Shown piece after piece: positions 53,236 to 62,484 of a stretch of 64,000 nt of DNA. The DNA comes from Rhodococcus coprophilus NBRC 100603 (lineage in GTDB: Bacteria > Actinomycetota > Actinomycetes > Mycobacteriales > Mycobacteriaceae): contig NZ_BDAM01000003.1 of NCBI RefSeq assembly GCF_001895045.1, forward strand, positions 248,001 to 312,000. Direction: 5' to 3'. A program made the position numbers and the translations under genes. The notes below the pieces were generated by a model. It made no database searches and was not told the origin of the DNA. It saw only the letters and a list, made by a program, of their open reading frames with translations. Every line of letters starts with the position of its first letter. Position 1 is the first letter of the stretch.

Positions 53236-53672
53236 GAAAGCTCGGCGTCGGTCGCCGGACCGCCGTCGGTGGGCGCGCCCGTGAGGTGGCTGTGGACCTG
53301 CACGACACCCGCCCACACGCGCACGTCGTAGACCGGCAGCCGCACCGACGGGTCGTCGAGGCATCGGCCGTCGTCGAGCGAGAACACCTGCTTGAGAAGG
53401 GGTGAGGCGACGGTGGGTTCGCCCCCGCGGTCTCCCACGATGCCTCGCGACATCACTGCGGCGCGGCCGAAGGGATCGAAATTGCCGACGGCGCGCAGGG
53501 TGCCGTCGTCGAGCAGGAACACCGCGACCTGTTCGCCCCCGCGCAACAGCACGGCCACTCCGCGGCCGGGGATCAGGTGGCTGAGAGGACACGCCGACGT
53601 CCACTCCAGGCGTCCGTCGAACACGCTGGCACGCGTCGAACCCTCGGCGGTATGCGACTCGATGACGGTCAT
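53232..53672 (-). CDS. nirD: Nitrite reductase [NAD(P)H] small subunit NirD
   Basis: A 146-residue Rieske-type small subunit that associates with NirB. Motif LEWTSACPLSHLIPGRGVAV starts the fold, and GTLRAVGNFDPFGRAAVMSR is where Rieske proteins carry CxH; here, as in other NirD, cluster-binding residues are absent (NFDPFG). The ATG at 53670-53672 has AAGGAGG seven bases upstream. It lies 95 bases after nirB and overlaps nnaR by four bases. Confidence 0.93.
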   Translation of the reverse strand: MTVIESHTAEGSTRASVFDGRLEWTSACPLSHLIPGRGVAVLLRGGEQVAVFLLDDGTLRAVGNFDPFGRAAVMSRGIVGDRGGEPTVASPLLKQVFSLDDGRCLDDPSVRLPVYDVRVWAGVVQVHSHLTGAPTDGGPATDAELS

Positions 53673-53767
53673 TGGATGGTTCCTCCTTGAAACTGCCGTC
53701 CTGGCATTCTGTGGCCACGGTGTTTCGCGTGCGTTACTCGCCGATTCCCTCCACGTAAGCAGGGACG

Positions 53768-56290
53768 TCAGGCAGGCGTATCCCGGCCGATCTTCGGCAT
53801 GCCGACCAGAACGGGCACCTTCCGCTTCCCCGAGTCGTCGAATCGGACGGTCGGGTCGGGCTGGTCGGGCGCGTTGACGAAGGAGACGAACCGCGCGAGC
53901 AACTCGGGATCCTCGAGTACCCCTGCCCACTCGTCCTTGTAGCCGGCGACATGCTTGGCCATCGCTGCTTCGAGTTCGTCGGCGATGCCGAGGCTGTCGT
54001 TGCACACGACGTCCTTCAGGTGCTCGAGCCCACCGTCGAGTGCGTCGAGCCACGGCGCTGTGCGCTGCAACCGGTCGGCGGTACGGATGTAGAACATCAG
54101 GAACCGGTCGATGTAGCGCACCAGGGTCTCGTCGTCGAGGCCACCGGCCAGCAGCTGCGCGTGTTTCGGAGACTGCCCGCCGTTGCCGCAGACGTACAGG
54201 TTCCAGCCGTTCTCGGTGGGGATCACGCCGACGTCCTTGCCCCGCGCTTCGGCGCACTCGCGCGCACAGCCGGAGACACCGAACTTGAACTTGTGCGGCG
54301 CTCTCAGCCCGCGGTATCGCAGTTCGAGATCCACCGCCATGCCCACCGAGTCCTGCACGCCGTACCGGCACCAGGTCGACCCGACACAGCTCTTCACGGT
54401 GCGCAGCGATTTGCCGTACGCCTGACCGGATTCCATCCCGGCGTCGACGAGCCGCTTCCAGATCAGGGGAAGCTGTTCGACCCGGGCGCCGAACATGTCG
54501 ATGCGCTGACCGCCCGTCATCTTCACGTACAACCCGAAGTCCCGGGCGACCTCGCCGATGACGATGAGCTGTTCGGGCGTGCATTCACCCCCCGGCATCC
54601 GCGGCACCACCGAGTACGTGCCGTTCTTCTGGATGTTGGCGAGGAAGTGGTCGTTGGTGTCCTGCAGGCCGGCCTGCAGACGGTGCAGAACGTGGTCGGA
54701 ATCGGTGGAGGCGAGAATCGACGCGACGACGGGTTTGCAGATGTCACAACCTCGGCCCGTGCCGTAACGCGAGATCAGGGCCGAGAACGTACGGATCTCG
54801 GTGGCACGCACGATCTCGAACAGTTCGGCACGCGACTGCTCGAAGTGCTCGCACAGCGCCTTCGACATCGGCACACCCGAACTGCTGAGCAGCTGCTTGA
54901 CGGTCGGTAGGCACCCGCCGCAGGTCGTACCCGCATTGGTGCATGCCTTGACCTGCGCGATGTCGCAGGCGCCGTCCGCGATCGCCCCGCAGATCGCGCC
55001 CTTCGTGACGCCGTTGCACGAACACACTTCGGCGTCGTCGGGAAGCGCTCCCGCACCGGGCTTCTCACCCGCCGGGGAGATCAGTGCCGCTGGGTCACCG
55101 GGAAGTTCGCGGCCGACGAGCGGTCGCAGGGTCCCGTAAGCCGACGCGTCGCCGACAAGAATGCCGCCGAGCAGCGTCTTCGCGTCGTCCGACACGACCA
55201 GCTTCGCGTAGGTGCCCTTCGCCGAGTCGGACAACACCACCTCGAGCGCACCCGGCGTGACCCCGTGCGCGTCGCCGAAACTCGCGACGTCCACCCCGAG
55301 CAACTTGAGCTTGGTCGACAGGTCTGCTCCGGGGAATTCCGCTGTGCCGCCAAGTAATCGGTCCGCGACAACCTCCGCGGTGCTGTAGCCGGGAGCGACG
55401 AGTCCGTAGCAGGTTCCCTCGATCGCTGCGCACTCCCCGATCGCGTAGATCGCCTCGTCGGTGGTGCTGCGGCACCCGAGGTCGGTGAGGACACCGCCGC
55501 GAGCGCCGACATCGAGGCCGGCGTCGCGGGCCAGAGCGTCCTGCGGCCGGACACCTGCCGAGAACACCAGCACCGACGCGTCGATCGTCGAACCGTCGGA
55601 CAGCTCGACGACCAGACCCGCACCGCTCTCGGTGATTCCGGCCGTCCCGACCCCGGTGTGCACGGTCAGTCCGAGGTCGGTGACGAGGCGTTCGAGTACC
55701 CGTCCGCCGCCCTCGTCGACCTGCAGTGGCATCAGGCGTGGCGCGAACTCCACGACGTGCGGGGCCATTCCGAGCCTGCGGAGCGCGTTCGCGGCTTCCA
55801 GACCGAGCAGTCCGCCGCCGACGACGACACCGACGGGCAACTCGCCGCGGGCGGCAGCCGATTCTGCCGCCGCCCGGATGCCGTCGAGATCGTCGAGAGT
55901 GCGGTACACGAAGCAACCCGGAAGGTCCTTGCCCGGGATCGGCGGCACGAACGGGTACGAACCGGTGGCGAGAACGAGCGCGTCGTACGGCAGGGTGTCG
56001 CCGGAGTCTATGGTCACGACCCGCGCGTCACGGTCGATGGAGACGACGCGGGTCGAGACCCGGAGATCGACGAGAGTGTCTGCCGCATAGTCGTTTCCGG
56101 CAAGCGCAAGTTCCTTGCGATCCCATGTGTCGACGTAGGACGACAATCCCACCCGGTCGTACGCGGGGTCGGATTCCTCGCAGAGCACCGTGATCTTCCA
56201 TGCGTCCTGCTCGTCGCGGGCACGCAATGCCTCCACAAAGCGGTGCCCGACCATTCCGTGTCCGACGACGACGACGTTCTTGCGGCTCAT
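53768..56290 (-). CDS. nirB: Nitrite reductase [NAD(P)H] large subunit NirB
   Basis: Assimilatory siroheme nitrite reductase, 840 residues, reducing nitrite to ammonium. An FAD/NAD domain begins VVVVGHGMVGHRFVEALRA, with the second dinucleotide site at GVVVGGGLLGLEAANALR. A [2Fe-2S] BFD domain lies near residue 425 (CSCNGVTKGAICG and CTNAGTTCGGC). The ferredoxin-like half-domains of sulfite/nitrite reductase follow, with the [4Fe-4S]-siroheme Cys set KSCVGSTWCRYG and GVSGCARECAEARG near 640-690. It lies 34 bases downstream of narK. Confidence 0.96.
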   Translation of the reverse strand: MSRKNVVVVGHGMVGHRFVEALRARDEQDAWKITVLCEESDPAYDRVGLSSYVDTWDRKELALAGNDYAADTLVDLRVSTRVVSIDRDARVVTIDSGDTLPYDALVLATGSYPFVPPIPGKDLPGCFVYRTLDDLDGIRAAAESAAARGELPVGVVVGGGLLGLEAANALRRLGMAPHVVEFAPRLMPLQVDEGGGRVLERLVTDLGLTVHTGVGTAGITESGAGLVVELSDGSTIDASVLVFSAGVRPQDALARDAGLDVGARGGVLTDLGCRSTTDEAIYAIGECAAIEGTCYGLVAPGYSTAEVVADRLLGGTAEFPGADLSTKLKLLGVDVASFGDAHGVTPGALEVVLSDSAKGTYAKLVVSDDAKTLLGGILVGDASAYGTLRPLVGRELPGDPAALISPAGEKPGAGALPDDAEVCSCNGVTKGAICGAIADGACDIAQVKACTNAGTTCGGCLPTVKQLLSSSGVPMSKALCEHFEQSRAELFEIVRATEIRTFSALISRYGTGRGCDICKPVVASILASTDSDHVLHRLQAGLQDTNDHFLANIQKNGTYSVVPRMPGGECTPEQLIVIGEVARDFGLYVKMTGGQRIDMFGARVEQLPLIWKRLVDAGMESGQAYGKSLRTVKSCVGSTWCRYGVQDSVGMAVDLELRYRGLRAPHKFKFGVSGCARECAEARGKDVGVIPTENGWNLYVCGNGGQSPKHAQLLAGGLDDETLVRYIDRFLMFYIRTADRLQRTAPWLDALDGGLEHLKDVVCNDSLGIADELEAAMAKHVAGYKDEWAGVLEDPELLARFVSFVNAPDQPDPTVRFDDSGKRKVPVLVGMPKIGRDTPA

Positions 56291-56324
56291 GGGAAATCTC
56301 TCTCTGTTTCGTGCAGTGAAAATG

Positions 56325-57791
56325 TCAGACCGCGGCGTCGGACAGCGGCGTCGCCTGTGCCGGCACGGGTGCGGACGGCGCCGGTGTGACGGTGGGCTGC
56401 GGACGACGGAGGAAGACGAACCAGGTCACCGCGATGCAGACGAGGTAGAAGATCGCGAACACCCAGAAGGCCATGGTCGCGGACTGCGCCTCGCCGCCGT
56501 AGGAACCGCGGAACACCAGGTTGATCCCCACGCCGCCGAGCCCGCCGATGGCACCCGCGAACCCGATGAGGGCGCCCGACATGCTGCGCGACCATGCCGC
56601 CTTCGCTGCGCGATCGGCACCCGGGAGTCCCTGGGCCTTCGCTTCGAAGATCGACGGGATCATCTTGTACACCGAGCCGTTGCCCACACCGGACAGCAGG
56701 AACAGTGCGATGAACCCGAGCACCATGGCCGTGAAGACGCCACCGCTCGCCGCGCCCGCACTCGCGTCGTCGAGGGTGCCCGCGACGATCAGCACCGCGG
56801 CGGCGAGTGCCATACCCACGAACGTGTACATGGTGATCTTGCCGCCGCCGATACGATCGGCGAGTTTGCCGCCGAGAGGACGCGAGATCGAACCGAGCAG
56901 CGGTCCGATGAATGCGATCTGGGCGGCGTGCAACGACGCCTGGGCCGCGGTGTCGCCACTGGCGAGGAAGTTGATCTGCAGTACCTGGCCGAATGCGAAG
57001 CTGAACCCGATGAACGATCCGAACGTGCCGATGTACAGGAACGAGATGACCCACGCGTCGCTGAACTTCAGCGCCCGGCCCATCGCACGCAGGTCTGCTT
57101 TCTGGTCACCGAGGTTGTCCATGAACAGTGCGGCACCGAGCGCGGCGACACCGCAGAACACCAGGTAGGCCGCGCAGACGATCCACGGTTCCGTGTTTCC
57201 GAGGGTGGCGATGACCAGCAGGCCGACCAGCTGGATGGCCGGTACGCCGATGTTGCCGCCACCGGCGTTGAGCCCGAGCGCCCATCCCTTGAGCCGCTGC
57301 GGGTAGAAGGCGTTAATGTTGGTCATCGACGAGGCGAAGTTGCCGCCACCGACGCCGGCCAACGCGGCGACCAGCATGAACGTCGTGTACGAATGCCCGG
57401 GGTTGAGCATCAGGTACAACGCGCCCAGCAACGGCACCAGCAGGACCAGAGCGCTGAAGACCGTCCAGTTGCGGCCACCGAATCGCGCCGTGGCCACCGT
57501 GTACGGAATGCGCAGCAGGGCACCGACGAGTGTCGGGACAGCCACGAGGAAGAATTTGCCCGCGGCGTCGATGCCGTAGACGTCGGTGGGCATGAACAGC
57601 ACCATCACCGACCACACGGACCATACGGAGAAGCCGACGTGTTCCGCGATCACCGACCAGATCAGGTTGCGCTTGGCGACGTCCTTTCCGCCGTTCTCCC
57701 ACGCCTCGACATCCTCGGCGTCCCAGCTGTCGATGTAGTGCTTGCGTGCGAATCTCTGTCGGAGAGTTTCGGTTCGGACCGTATCCGCCAT
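56325..57791 (-). CDS. narK: Nitrate/nitrite MFS transporter NarK-type
   Basis: A 488-residue MFS transporter with 12 helices. Nitrate-porter signatures are visible: AEHVGFSVWSVWSVMVLFMP in helix 1, RIPYTVATARFGGRNWTVFS in helix 2/3, and GGGNFASSMTNINAFYPQRL, the first nitrate signature. SRPLGGKLADRIGGGKITMY follows in the second half. The ATG at 57789-57791 has GAAGGG upstream. First gene of the narK-nirB-nirD-nnaR-cbiX operon. Confidence 0.94.
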   Translation of the reverse strand: MADTVRTETLRQRFARKHYIDSWDAEDVEAWENGGKDVAKRNLIWSVIAEHVGFSVWSVWSVMVLFMPTDVYGIDAAGKFFLVAVPTLVGALLRIPYTVATARFGGRNWTVFSALVLLVPLLGALYLMLNPGHSYTTFMLVAALAGVGGGNFASSMTNINAFYPQRLKGWALGLNAGGGNIGVPAIQLVGLLVIATLGNTEPWIVCAAYLVFCGVAALGAALFMDNLGDQKADLRAMGRALKFSDAWVISFLYIGTFGSFIGFSFAFGQVLQINFLASGDTAAQASLHAAQIAFIGPLLGSISRPLGGKLADRIGGGKITMYTFVGMALAAAVLIVAGTLDDASAGAASGGVFTAMVLGFIALFLLSGVGNGSVYKMIPSIFEAKAQGLPGADRAAKAAWSRSMSGALIGFAGAIGGLGGVGINLVFRGSYGGEAQSATMAFWVFAIFYLVCIAVTWFVFLRRPQPTVTPAPSAPVPAQATPLSDAAV

Positions 57792-57830
57792 GCCGGCCAC
57801 CCTTCTCAGGTCTGTGATGACCTCAAGGTA

Positions 57831-57846
57831 GGCAACCGGTGTTGCC
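57831..57846. promoter_or_regulatory. Inverted repeat upstream of narK
   Basis: GGCAACCGGTGTTGCC has 6-bp arms (GGCAAC/GTTGCC) around CGGT and ends 40 bases before the narK ATG. It is a possible operator for NnaR or another nitrogen regulator; no classical GlnR box was recognised. Confidence 0.4.
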
Positions 57847-57927
57847 ACGGTGCTGCACGCGGTGACCGTCGCGTCAAGAGATGCTCACCCGGCGCGAGGT
57901 GGCGGTGTGAGGTGGATGTAACCGGGC

Positions 57928-58782
57928 TCAGAGCAGGAATCGGACCAGGTCGGCGGTGTGTGCCAGCCCGGGAAACGCTTCTTCGGTGGAGCGCGGGTGC
58001 AGCGCGTGCACCGCAAGCCGGAAGATCACGGCCCGCAACAGCATCTGCGGCCACTCCGGAAGGTCCTCCCACCGGGTGATCAGGGCGTCGTCGGCGCCGC
58101 CCCACGACAACGCGTCCACGACGGTGACGGCGGCGGCCCAGGACGCGGGACGCCAGTAGGGGGTGATGTCGGTCAGTCCGGGCGCTGCCCGGCCCGCGAA
58201 CAACACGGTCCCGAAGAGGTCGCCGTGCACGAGCTGATCGGGCAGATGCACCGGTTTGCGGAACGTGGCGAGTTGCCCGATGAGATCGAGGCTCTTGCGG
58301 CCGTCGGGAGTGACGGTCTCGGGAGCACCCGCAGCGCGCGCGGTACGCAACGGCACGGTCTCCCACGCCGCGCGGTCGGCAGCGACGAAGACGTCGACGT
58401 CCTGCCACGGCGCCACGGGGGGCTGCATCAGGAAGCGGGGGCGCTCGAGTTGCGCGGTCGCGACGTGCAGCCTCAGCGACAGCGAGACCACTTCGTCGTG
58501 CCGGGGCTCGGATGTCCCGACGATGTAGGTGTCGGCGCGCCATCCCGACACCACGTAGCGCCCGTCGGTCGAGCGGACGGGCCGGGCGAGGCGGACCCCG
58601 TCGACGCTCAGGGTCTCCCTGATCTTTGCGGACCACGCGGCGCGGGCGTGGTCGGCGACCCTGGACAGGACCACGTCTCCACACCGGAAGCCACCGTCCC
58701 AGTCGGCACCGAGCGCGATCGGCTCGACGTCGCGGAGGCCGAACGTGGAGCACACGTGCTGCGGTGGTTCGAGTGAGCTCAC
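57928..58782 (-). CDS. TIGR02569 family protein (aminoglycoside-phosphotransferase-like)
   Basis: A 284-residue soluble protein corresponding to Rv3205c. It belongs to the actinobacterial TIGR02569 group, distantly related to APH/choline-kinase folds: LALGADWDGGFRCGDVVLSR-like N-lobe region (residues 23-41) and the catalytic-loop-like LPDQLVHGDLFGTVLF near residue 183, followed by PGLTDITPYWRPASWAAAVT in the metal-binding position. A phosphotransferase reaction is plausible but undemonstrated. GTG start at 58780-58782, behind a probable leaderless -10. Confidence 0.85.
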   Translation of the reverse strand: MSSLEPPQHVCSTFGLRDVEPIALGADWDGGFRCGDVVLSRVADHARAAWSAKIRETLSVDGVRLARPVRSTDGRYVVSGWRADTYIVGTSEPRHDEVVSLSLRLHVATAQLERPRFLMQPPVAPWQDVDVFVAADRAAWETVPLRTARAAGAPETVTPDGRKSLDLIGQLATFRKPVHLPDQLVHGDLFGTVLFAGRAAPGLTDITPYWRPASWAAAVTVVDALSWGGADDALITRWEDLPEWPQMLLRAVIFRLAVHALHPRSTEEAFPGLAHTADLVRFLL

Positions 58783-58788
58783 GCCATC

Positions 58789-58794
58789 AAGGTA
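58789..58794 (-). promoter_or_regulatory. Candidate leaderless -10 element of the TIGR02569 gene
   Basis: On the minus strand TACCTT is followed by six bases (GATGGC) and the GTG start; no ribosome site. Confidence 0.45.
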
Positions 58795-58906
58795 CCGGCG
58801 TACAGGTCAGGTCCCCGGGAGGCACTCCGCTGGATTTCGATCACAGCTCCGCTACAACCGGACCGGCGCACGCCCGACCGCAGCCGCGGGATCGTCCGCC
58901 CGCAGG

Positions 58907-60106
58907 TCAGTAGACGGGCAGCGACGGGTCCACCTGCTGCGCCCAGGCGAGCACACCACCGCGAAGATGGGTGGCGTCGGAGAAGCCGGCACGCGCGAGC
59001 ACCGCGAGTGCTTCCGCGGACCGGATACCCGTCTTGCAGTAGAGGACGATGGGCCGGTTCTGCGGCAATTCGGCGAGCGCTTCCCCCGACAGGATGCTGC
59101 CCTTGGGTACGAGCCGGGCACCGTCGATACGGACGATGTCCCACTCCACCGGCTCCCGTACGTCGACGAGTTCGATGTCGCGGCCCTCGTCGAGCATCCT
59201 GCGCAACTCGCCCGGCGTGATCGTCGCGTCTGCGGACGCGGCCGCATCGTCCGGCACGACCCCGCAGAACACGTCGTAGTCGATGAGTTCGGTGACCGGT
59301 ACCCGTCCGGGGTCGCGGCGCAGCGTCACGGTGCGGAACGACATCGCCAGGGCGTCGTAGATCATCAGCCGGCCCAGCAGTGGCTCCCCGATCCCGGTGA
59401 TCAGTTTGATCGCTTCGGTCGCCATGATCGTGCCCACGGTTCCGGGCAGGACCCCCAGGACCCCGCCCTCCGCGCACGACGGCACCATGCCCGGTGGCGG
59501 CGCTTCGGGATACAGGTCGCGGTAGTTCAGGCCCCGCCCGCCTGGTGCGTCCTCCCAGAACACCGACACCTGGCCCTCGAAGCGGAAGATCGATCCCCAT
59601 ACGTACGGTTTTCCCGCGAGCACCGCCGCGTCGTTGACGAGGTAACGGGTCGCGAAGTTGTCGGTGCCGTCGACGATCAGGTCGTACTGCTCGAAAAGCT
59701 CCACCGCGTTGTCCGTGTCGAGGCGAACCGGGTGCAGTCGCACGTCGACGTGCTCGTTGATCGCTTCGATGCTGTCACGGGCGCTTTCGCCCTTCGCCCT
59801 GCCCACGTCGGACCGGCCGTGGACGACCTGGCGCTGCAGATTCGACATGTCCACCTCGTCGAACTCGACGATGCCCAGGGTGCCGACGCCCGCGGCGGCC
59901 AGGTACAGCAGCACCGGCGATCCGAGGCCGCCCGCACCGATGCACAGCACCTTCGCGTTCTTGAGTCGCTTCTGCCCCGTGACACCGACGTTCGGAACGA
60001 TCAGGTGCCGGCTGTAGCGGGCCACCTCGTCGTGATCGAGGTCGGCAGCCGGCGCAACGAGGGGAGGAAGCGCACTCGGTTCGACGGCGGGCGGCGATAC
60101 GGTCAC
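58907..60106 (-). CDS. moeZ: Adenylyltransferase/sulfurtransferase MoeZ (ThiF-rhodanese)
   Basis: A 399-residue two-domain protein that adenylates and thiolates sulfur-carrier proteins such as MoaD and CysO. The E1 domain (about residues 20-270) has RYSRHLIVPNVGVTGQKRL, the nucleotide loop CIGAGGLGSPVLLYLAAAG, DGTDNFATRYLVNDAAV, and the Cys loop PSCAEGGVLGVLPGTVGT. The C-terminal rhodanese domain (about 295-399) carries the persulfide Cys in VLYCKTGIRSAEAL. GTG at 60104-60106 is chosen because GAGGAGA sits four bases upstream; an ATG at 60142 is possible. It corresponds to Rv3206c. Confidence 0.94.
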   Translation of the reverse strand: MTVSPPAVEPSALPPLVAPAADLDHDEVARYSRHLIVPNVGVTGQKRLKNAKVLCIGAGGLGSPVLLYLAAAGVGTLGIVEFDEVDMSNLQRQVVHGRSDVGRAKGESARDSIEAINEHVDVRLHPVRLDTDNAVELFEQYDLIVDGTDNFATRYLVNDAAVLAGKPYVWGSIFRFEGQVSVFWEDAPGGRGLNYRDLYPEAPPPGMVPSCAEGGVLGVLPGTVGTIMATEAIKLITGIGEPLLGRLMIYDALAMSFRTVTLRRDPGRVPVTELIDYDVFCGVVPDDAAASADATITPGELRRMLDEGRDIELVDVREPVEWDIVRIDGARLVPKGSILSGEALAELPQNRPIVLYCKTGIRSAEALAVLARAGFSDATHLRGGVLAWAQQVDPSLPVY

Positions 60107-60167
60107 GGATTCTCCTCGGGCGGCGGTACGGACGGTGTCCATTGTTCCACCGGTCACACCGGTGGCG

Positions 60168-61265
60168 TCACGCTCGCGGGTACGGCCACGGATTGAAGCG
60201 ACATCCCATCCCGTCGGCCGGGACGACACCGCCGGGATCGAGCCGGGCGATGTCGTCGTTCGCGGTCCCGAAGGTCTGTTGCATCATGATCGGCGCGAGC
60301 CCGTCGGGCGCCGCGCACCGCTCGTGCTGAGCGAATCCGAGCGCGTGCCCGACCTCGTGATTGATCAGGTACTGGCGGTAGGAGCCGATGTCGCCCTGGA
60401 AGGCGACCGCTCCCCGGACCCAGCGCGCCTCGTTGAGCAGGACCCGGCCGAGGGATGCGTTGAAGCATGAGCCTTCGAGCCGGATCTGGTAACCGCATCC
60501 CTCCCGGATGGTCATCTGGGAGGTCAGGGACACGCGGAAGTCGGGTGTGCCGACGTCGATACGGCGGAAGCCGAAATCGGGGTTGCCGATCCAGCTACGC
60601 GGATCGGCCAGCGTTCGGTCGACCATGACGGCGAACGCGTCGTCACCGCCGTAGCCTGCGGTGTCGACGCCGTCCTCGACCTCGATCGTGTAGGTGAGGG
60701 TGCGCGCTGCCTCGGCCCCGACGCGCTCGGTCGTTCCGGGCAGCACCCTCCACCGCTGTGCACCACGCGCGGTGAACGGGCCGCCCTCGGGCAGCGCCCC
60801 GGAGGCGAGATCGGGTGGAAACTCGCCGTCGGCGAGCGGTGCTTCCGCAACGATCCGATCGGCTCCCAGCGGACTCTGCTCCACGGTGCCGCTGCCGTCG
60901 TCGTCACCTACGCTTCCGCCACCTACGCTTCCGACCGCGTCCCACAGCACCAAGGCGGTGACGACGACCAGCACGGGCACCACGTAGGCGCGCCAGCCGT
61001 AGGTTGCGACGAACTTGCCGAGCCGGCTCTGCTTCCGCACGTCCCGGACGGGACGCGGCCTGCGGGGTTCGCGCGAGCGGTCGTCACCGGCCACCGGATC
61101 CCACTGGGCTCGCAGCGGCTGGTAGGAGTCCCGTTTCGGGACCCGCGACGCGCCGGCGGACCGGCGCACTTCGGAAGGCTGTCGCTGTGCCGGGGGACCG
61201 GGCGGCGGGTTCTGGGTGGAGTCCTCCGCAGACCTACTCGGGCGCACTCCTCCTCGCTCGATCAC
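60168..61265 (-). CDS. DUF3152 membrane-anchored putative zinc metalloprotease
   Basis: About 365 residues: a basic, Pro/Arg-rich cytoplasmic N-terminus (about 85 residues), one membrane segment (AYVVPVLVVVTALVLWDAVG), and an extracellular domain. The domain ends with the zincin motif INHEVGHALGFAQHERC, i.e. HExxHxxGxxH, followed by MQQTFGTAN. The motif strongly suggests a metalloprotease of the metzincin type; substrates are unknown. Corresponds to Rv3207c. The start is uncertain: GTG at 61263-61265 (used) or 61245-61247. It is divergent from fasR. Confidence 0.85.
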   Translation of the reverse strand: MIERGGVRPSRSAEDSTQNPPPGPPAQRQPSEVRRSAGASRVPKRDSYQPLRAQWDPVAGDDRSREPRRPRPVRDVRKQSRLGKFVATYGWRAYVVPVLVVVTALVLWDAVGSVGGGSVGDDDGSGTVEQSPLGADRIVAEAPLADGEFPPDLASGALPEGGPFTARGAQRWRVLPGTTERVGAEAARTLTYTIEVEDGVDTAGYGGDDAFAVMVDRTLADPRSWIGNPDFGFRRIDVGTPDFRVSLTSQMTIREGCGYQIRLEGSCFNASLGRVLLNEARWVRGAVAFQGDIGSYRQYLINHEVGHALGFAQHERCAAPDGLAPIMMQQTFGTANDDIARLDPGGVVPADGMGCRFNPWPYPRA

Positions 61266-61435
61266 GGTTGACAGGATGTCACACCGACGTGAACGCGACC
61301 CGGTCCACTCGGAGTCCGGCCGGTGGCCGGGCGAGAAAAGCGGATACTCGACAGAGGGCCGACCAGGAGAAAGGCGAGGCGGCCTGTAATCTGCAAGGAC
61401 GATCGATGTCGAAGTGGCGCTGCTCACTTCGGTGA

Positions 61436-62110
<675 letters not shown>

Positions 62111-62151
62111 CTTCTCACCCGGCTGCACTCGTGCGCCGGGGGCTTCTAGCG

Positions 62152-62195
62152 ATACGGCGAGAGGCCGGGGCCATGGCCCCGGCCTCTCGCCGTAT
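62152..62195. terminator. Perfect 44-bp palindrome between convergent fasR and DUF3107 genes
   Basis: ATACGGCGAGAGGCCGGGGC continues through CATG to its exact reverse complement, so all 44 bases are self-complementary. The RNA would fold into an approximately 20-bp stem in either direction, without a T-tract. A bidirectional terminator for the two convergent genes is the simplest reading. Confidence 0.75.
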
Positions 62196-62208
62196 ATCGG
62201 TCCTGCGG

Positions 62209-62439
62209 TCAGAGGGCTGCGAAGCCGACCTTCCCGATGGTGGAGGGGCCGATCTCCACGTATGCGATCTTCGCCGCCTGCACCAGGACCTTGCGGCCCT
62301 TCTCGTCGATGAGAGCGAGCACGCCGCTGTCGCTGCCGCTCAGTGCGTCGGTCACAAGCTTTTCCACCTCGTCGTGCGTCTGGTCGCTGACGAGGACGAG
62401 TTCACGCGGGCTGTCCGCAACGCCGATCTTGACCTCCAC
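62209..62439 (-). CDS. DUF3107 family small protein
   Basis: A 76-residue soluble protein corresponding to Rv3208A (TB9.4). It begins MEVKIGVADSPRELVLVSDQ and ends KIAYVEIGPSTIGKVGFAA, the conserved family signature. The family is universal in mycolic-acid actinobacteria but of unknown function. GTG start at 62437-62439, with GGAGG six bases upstream. It ends facing fasR across the 44-bp palindrome. Confidence 0.9.
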   Translation of the reverse strand: MEVKIGVADSPRELVLVSDQTHDEVEKLVTDALSGSDSGVLALIDEKGRKVLVQAAKIAYVEIGPSTIGKVGFAAL

Positions 62440-62484
62440 TGGGGACCTCCGAAATCTCAGGCTGTACTGCTTGTCACCGCCAGG

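Noticed and set aside
57792-57927. GlnR box upstream of narK
   Set aside because: One GTTAC half-site is present, but I could not align the required spaced repeats.
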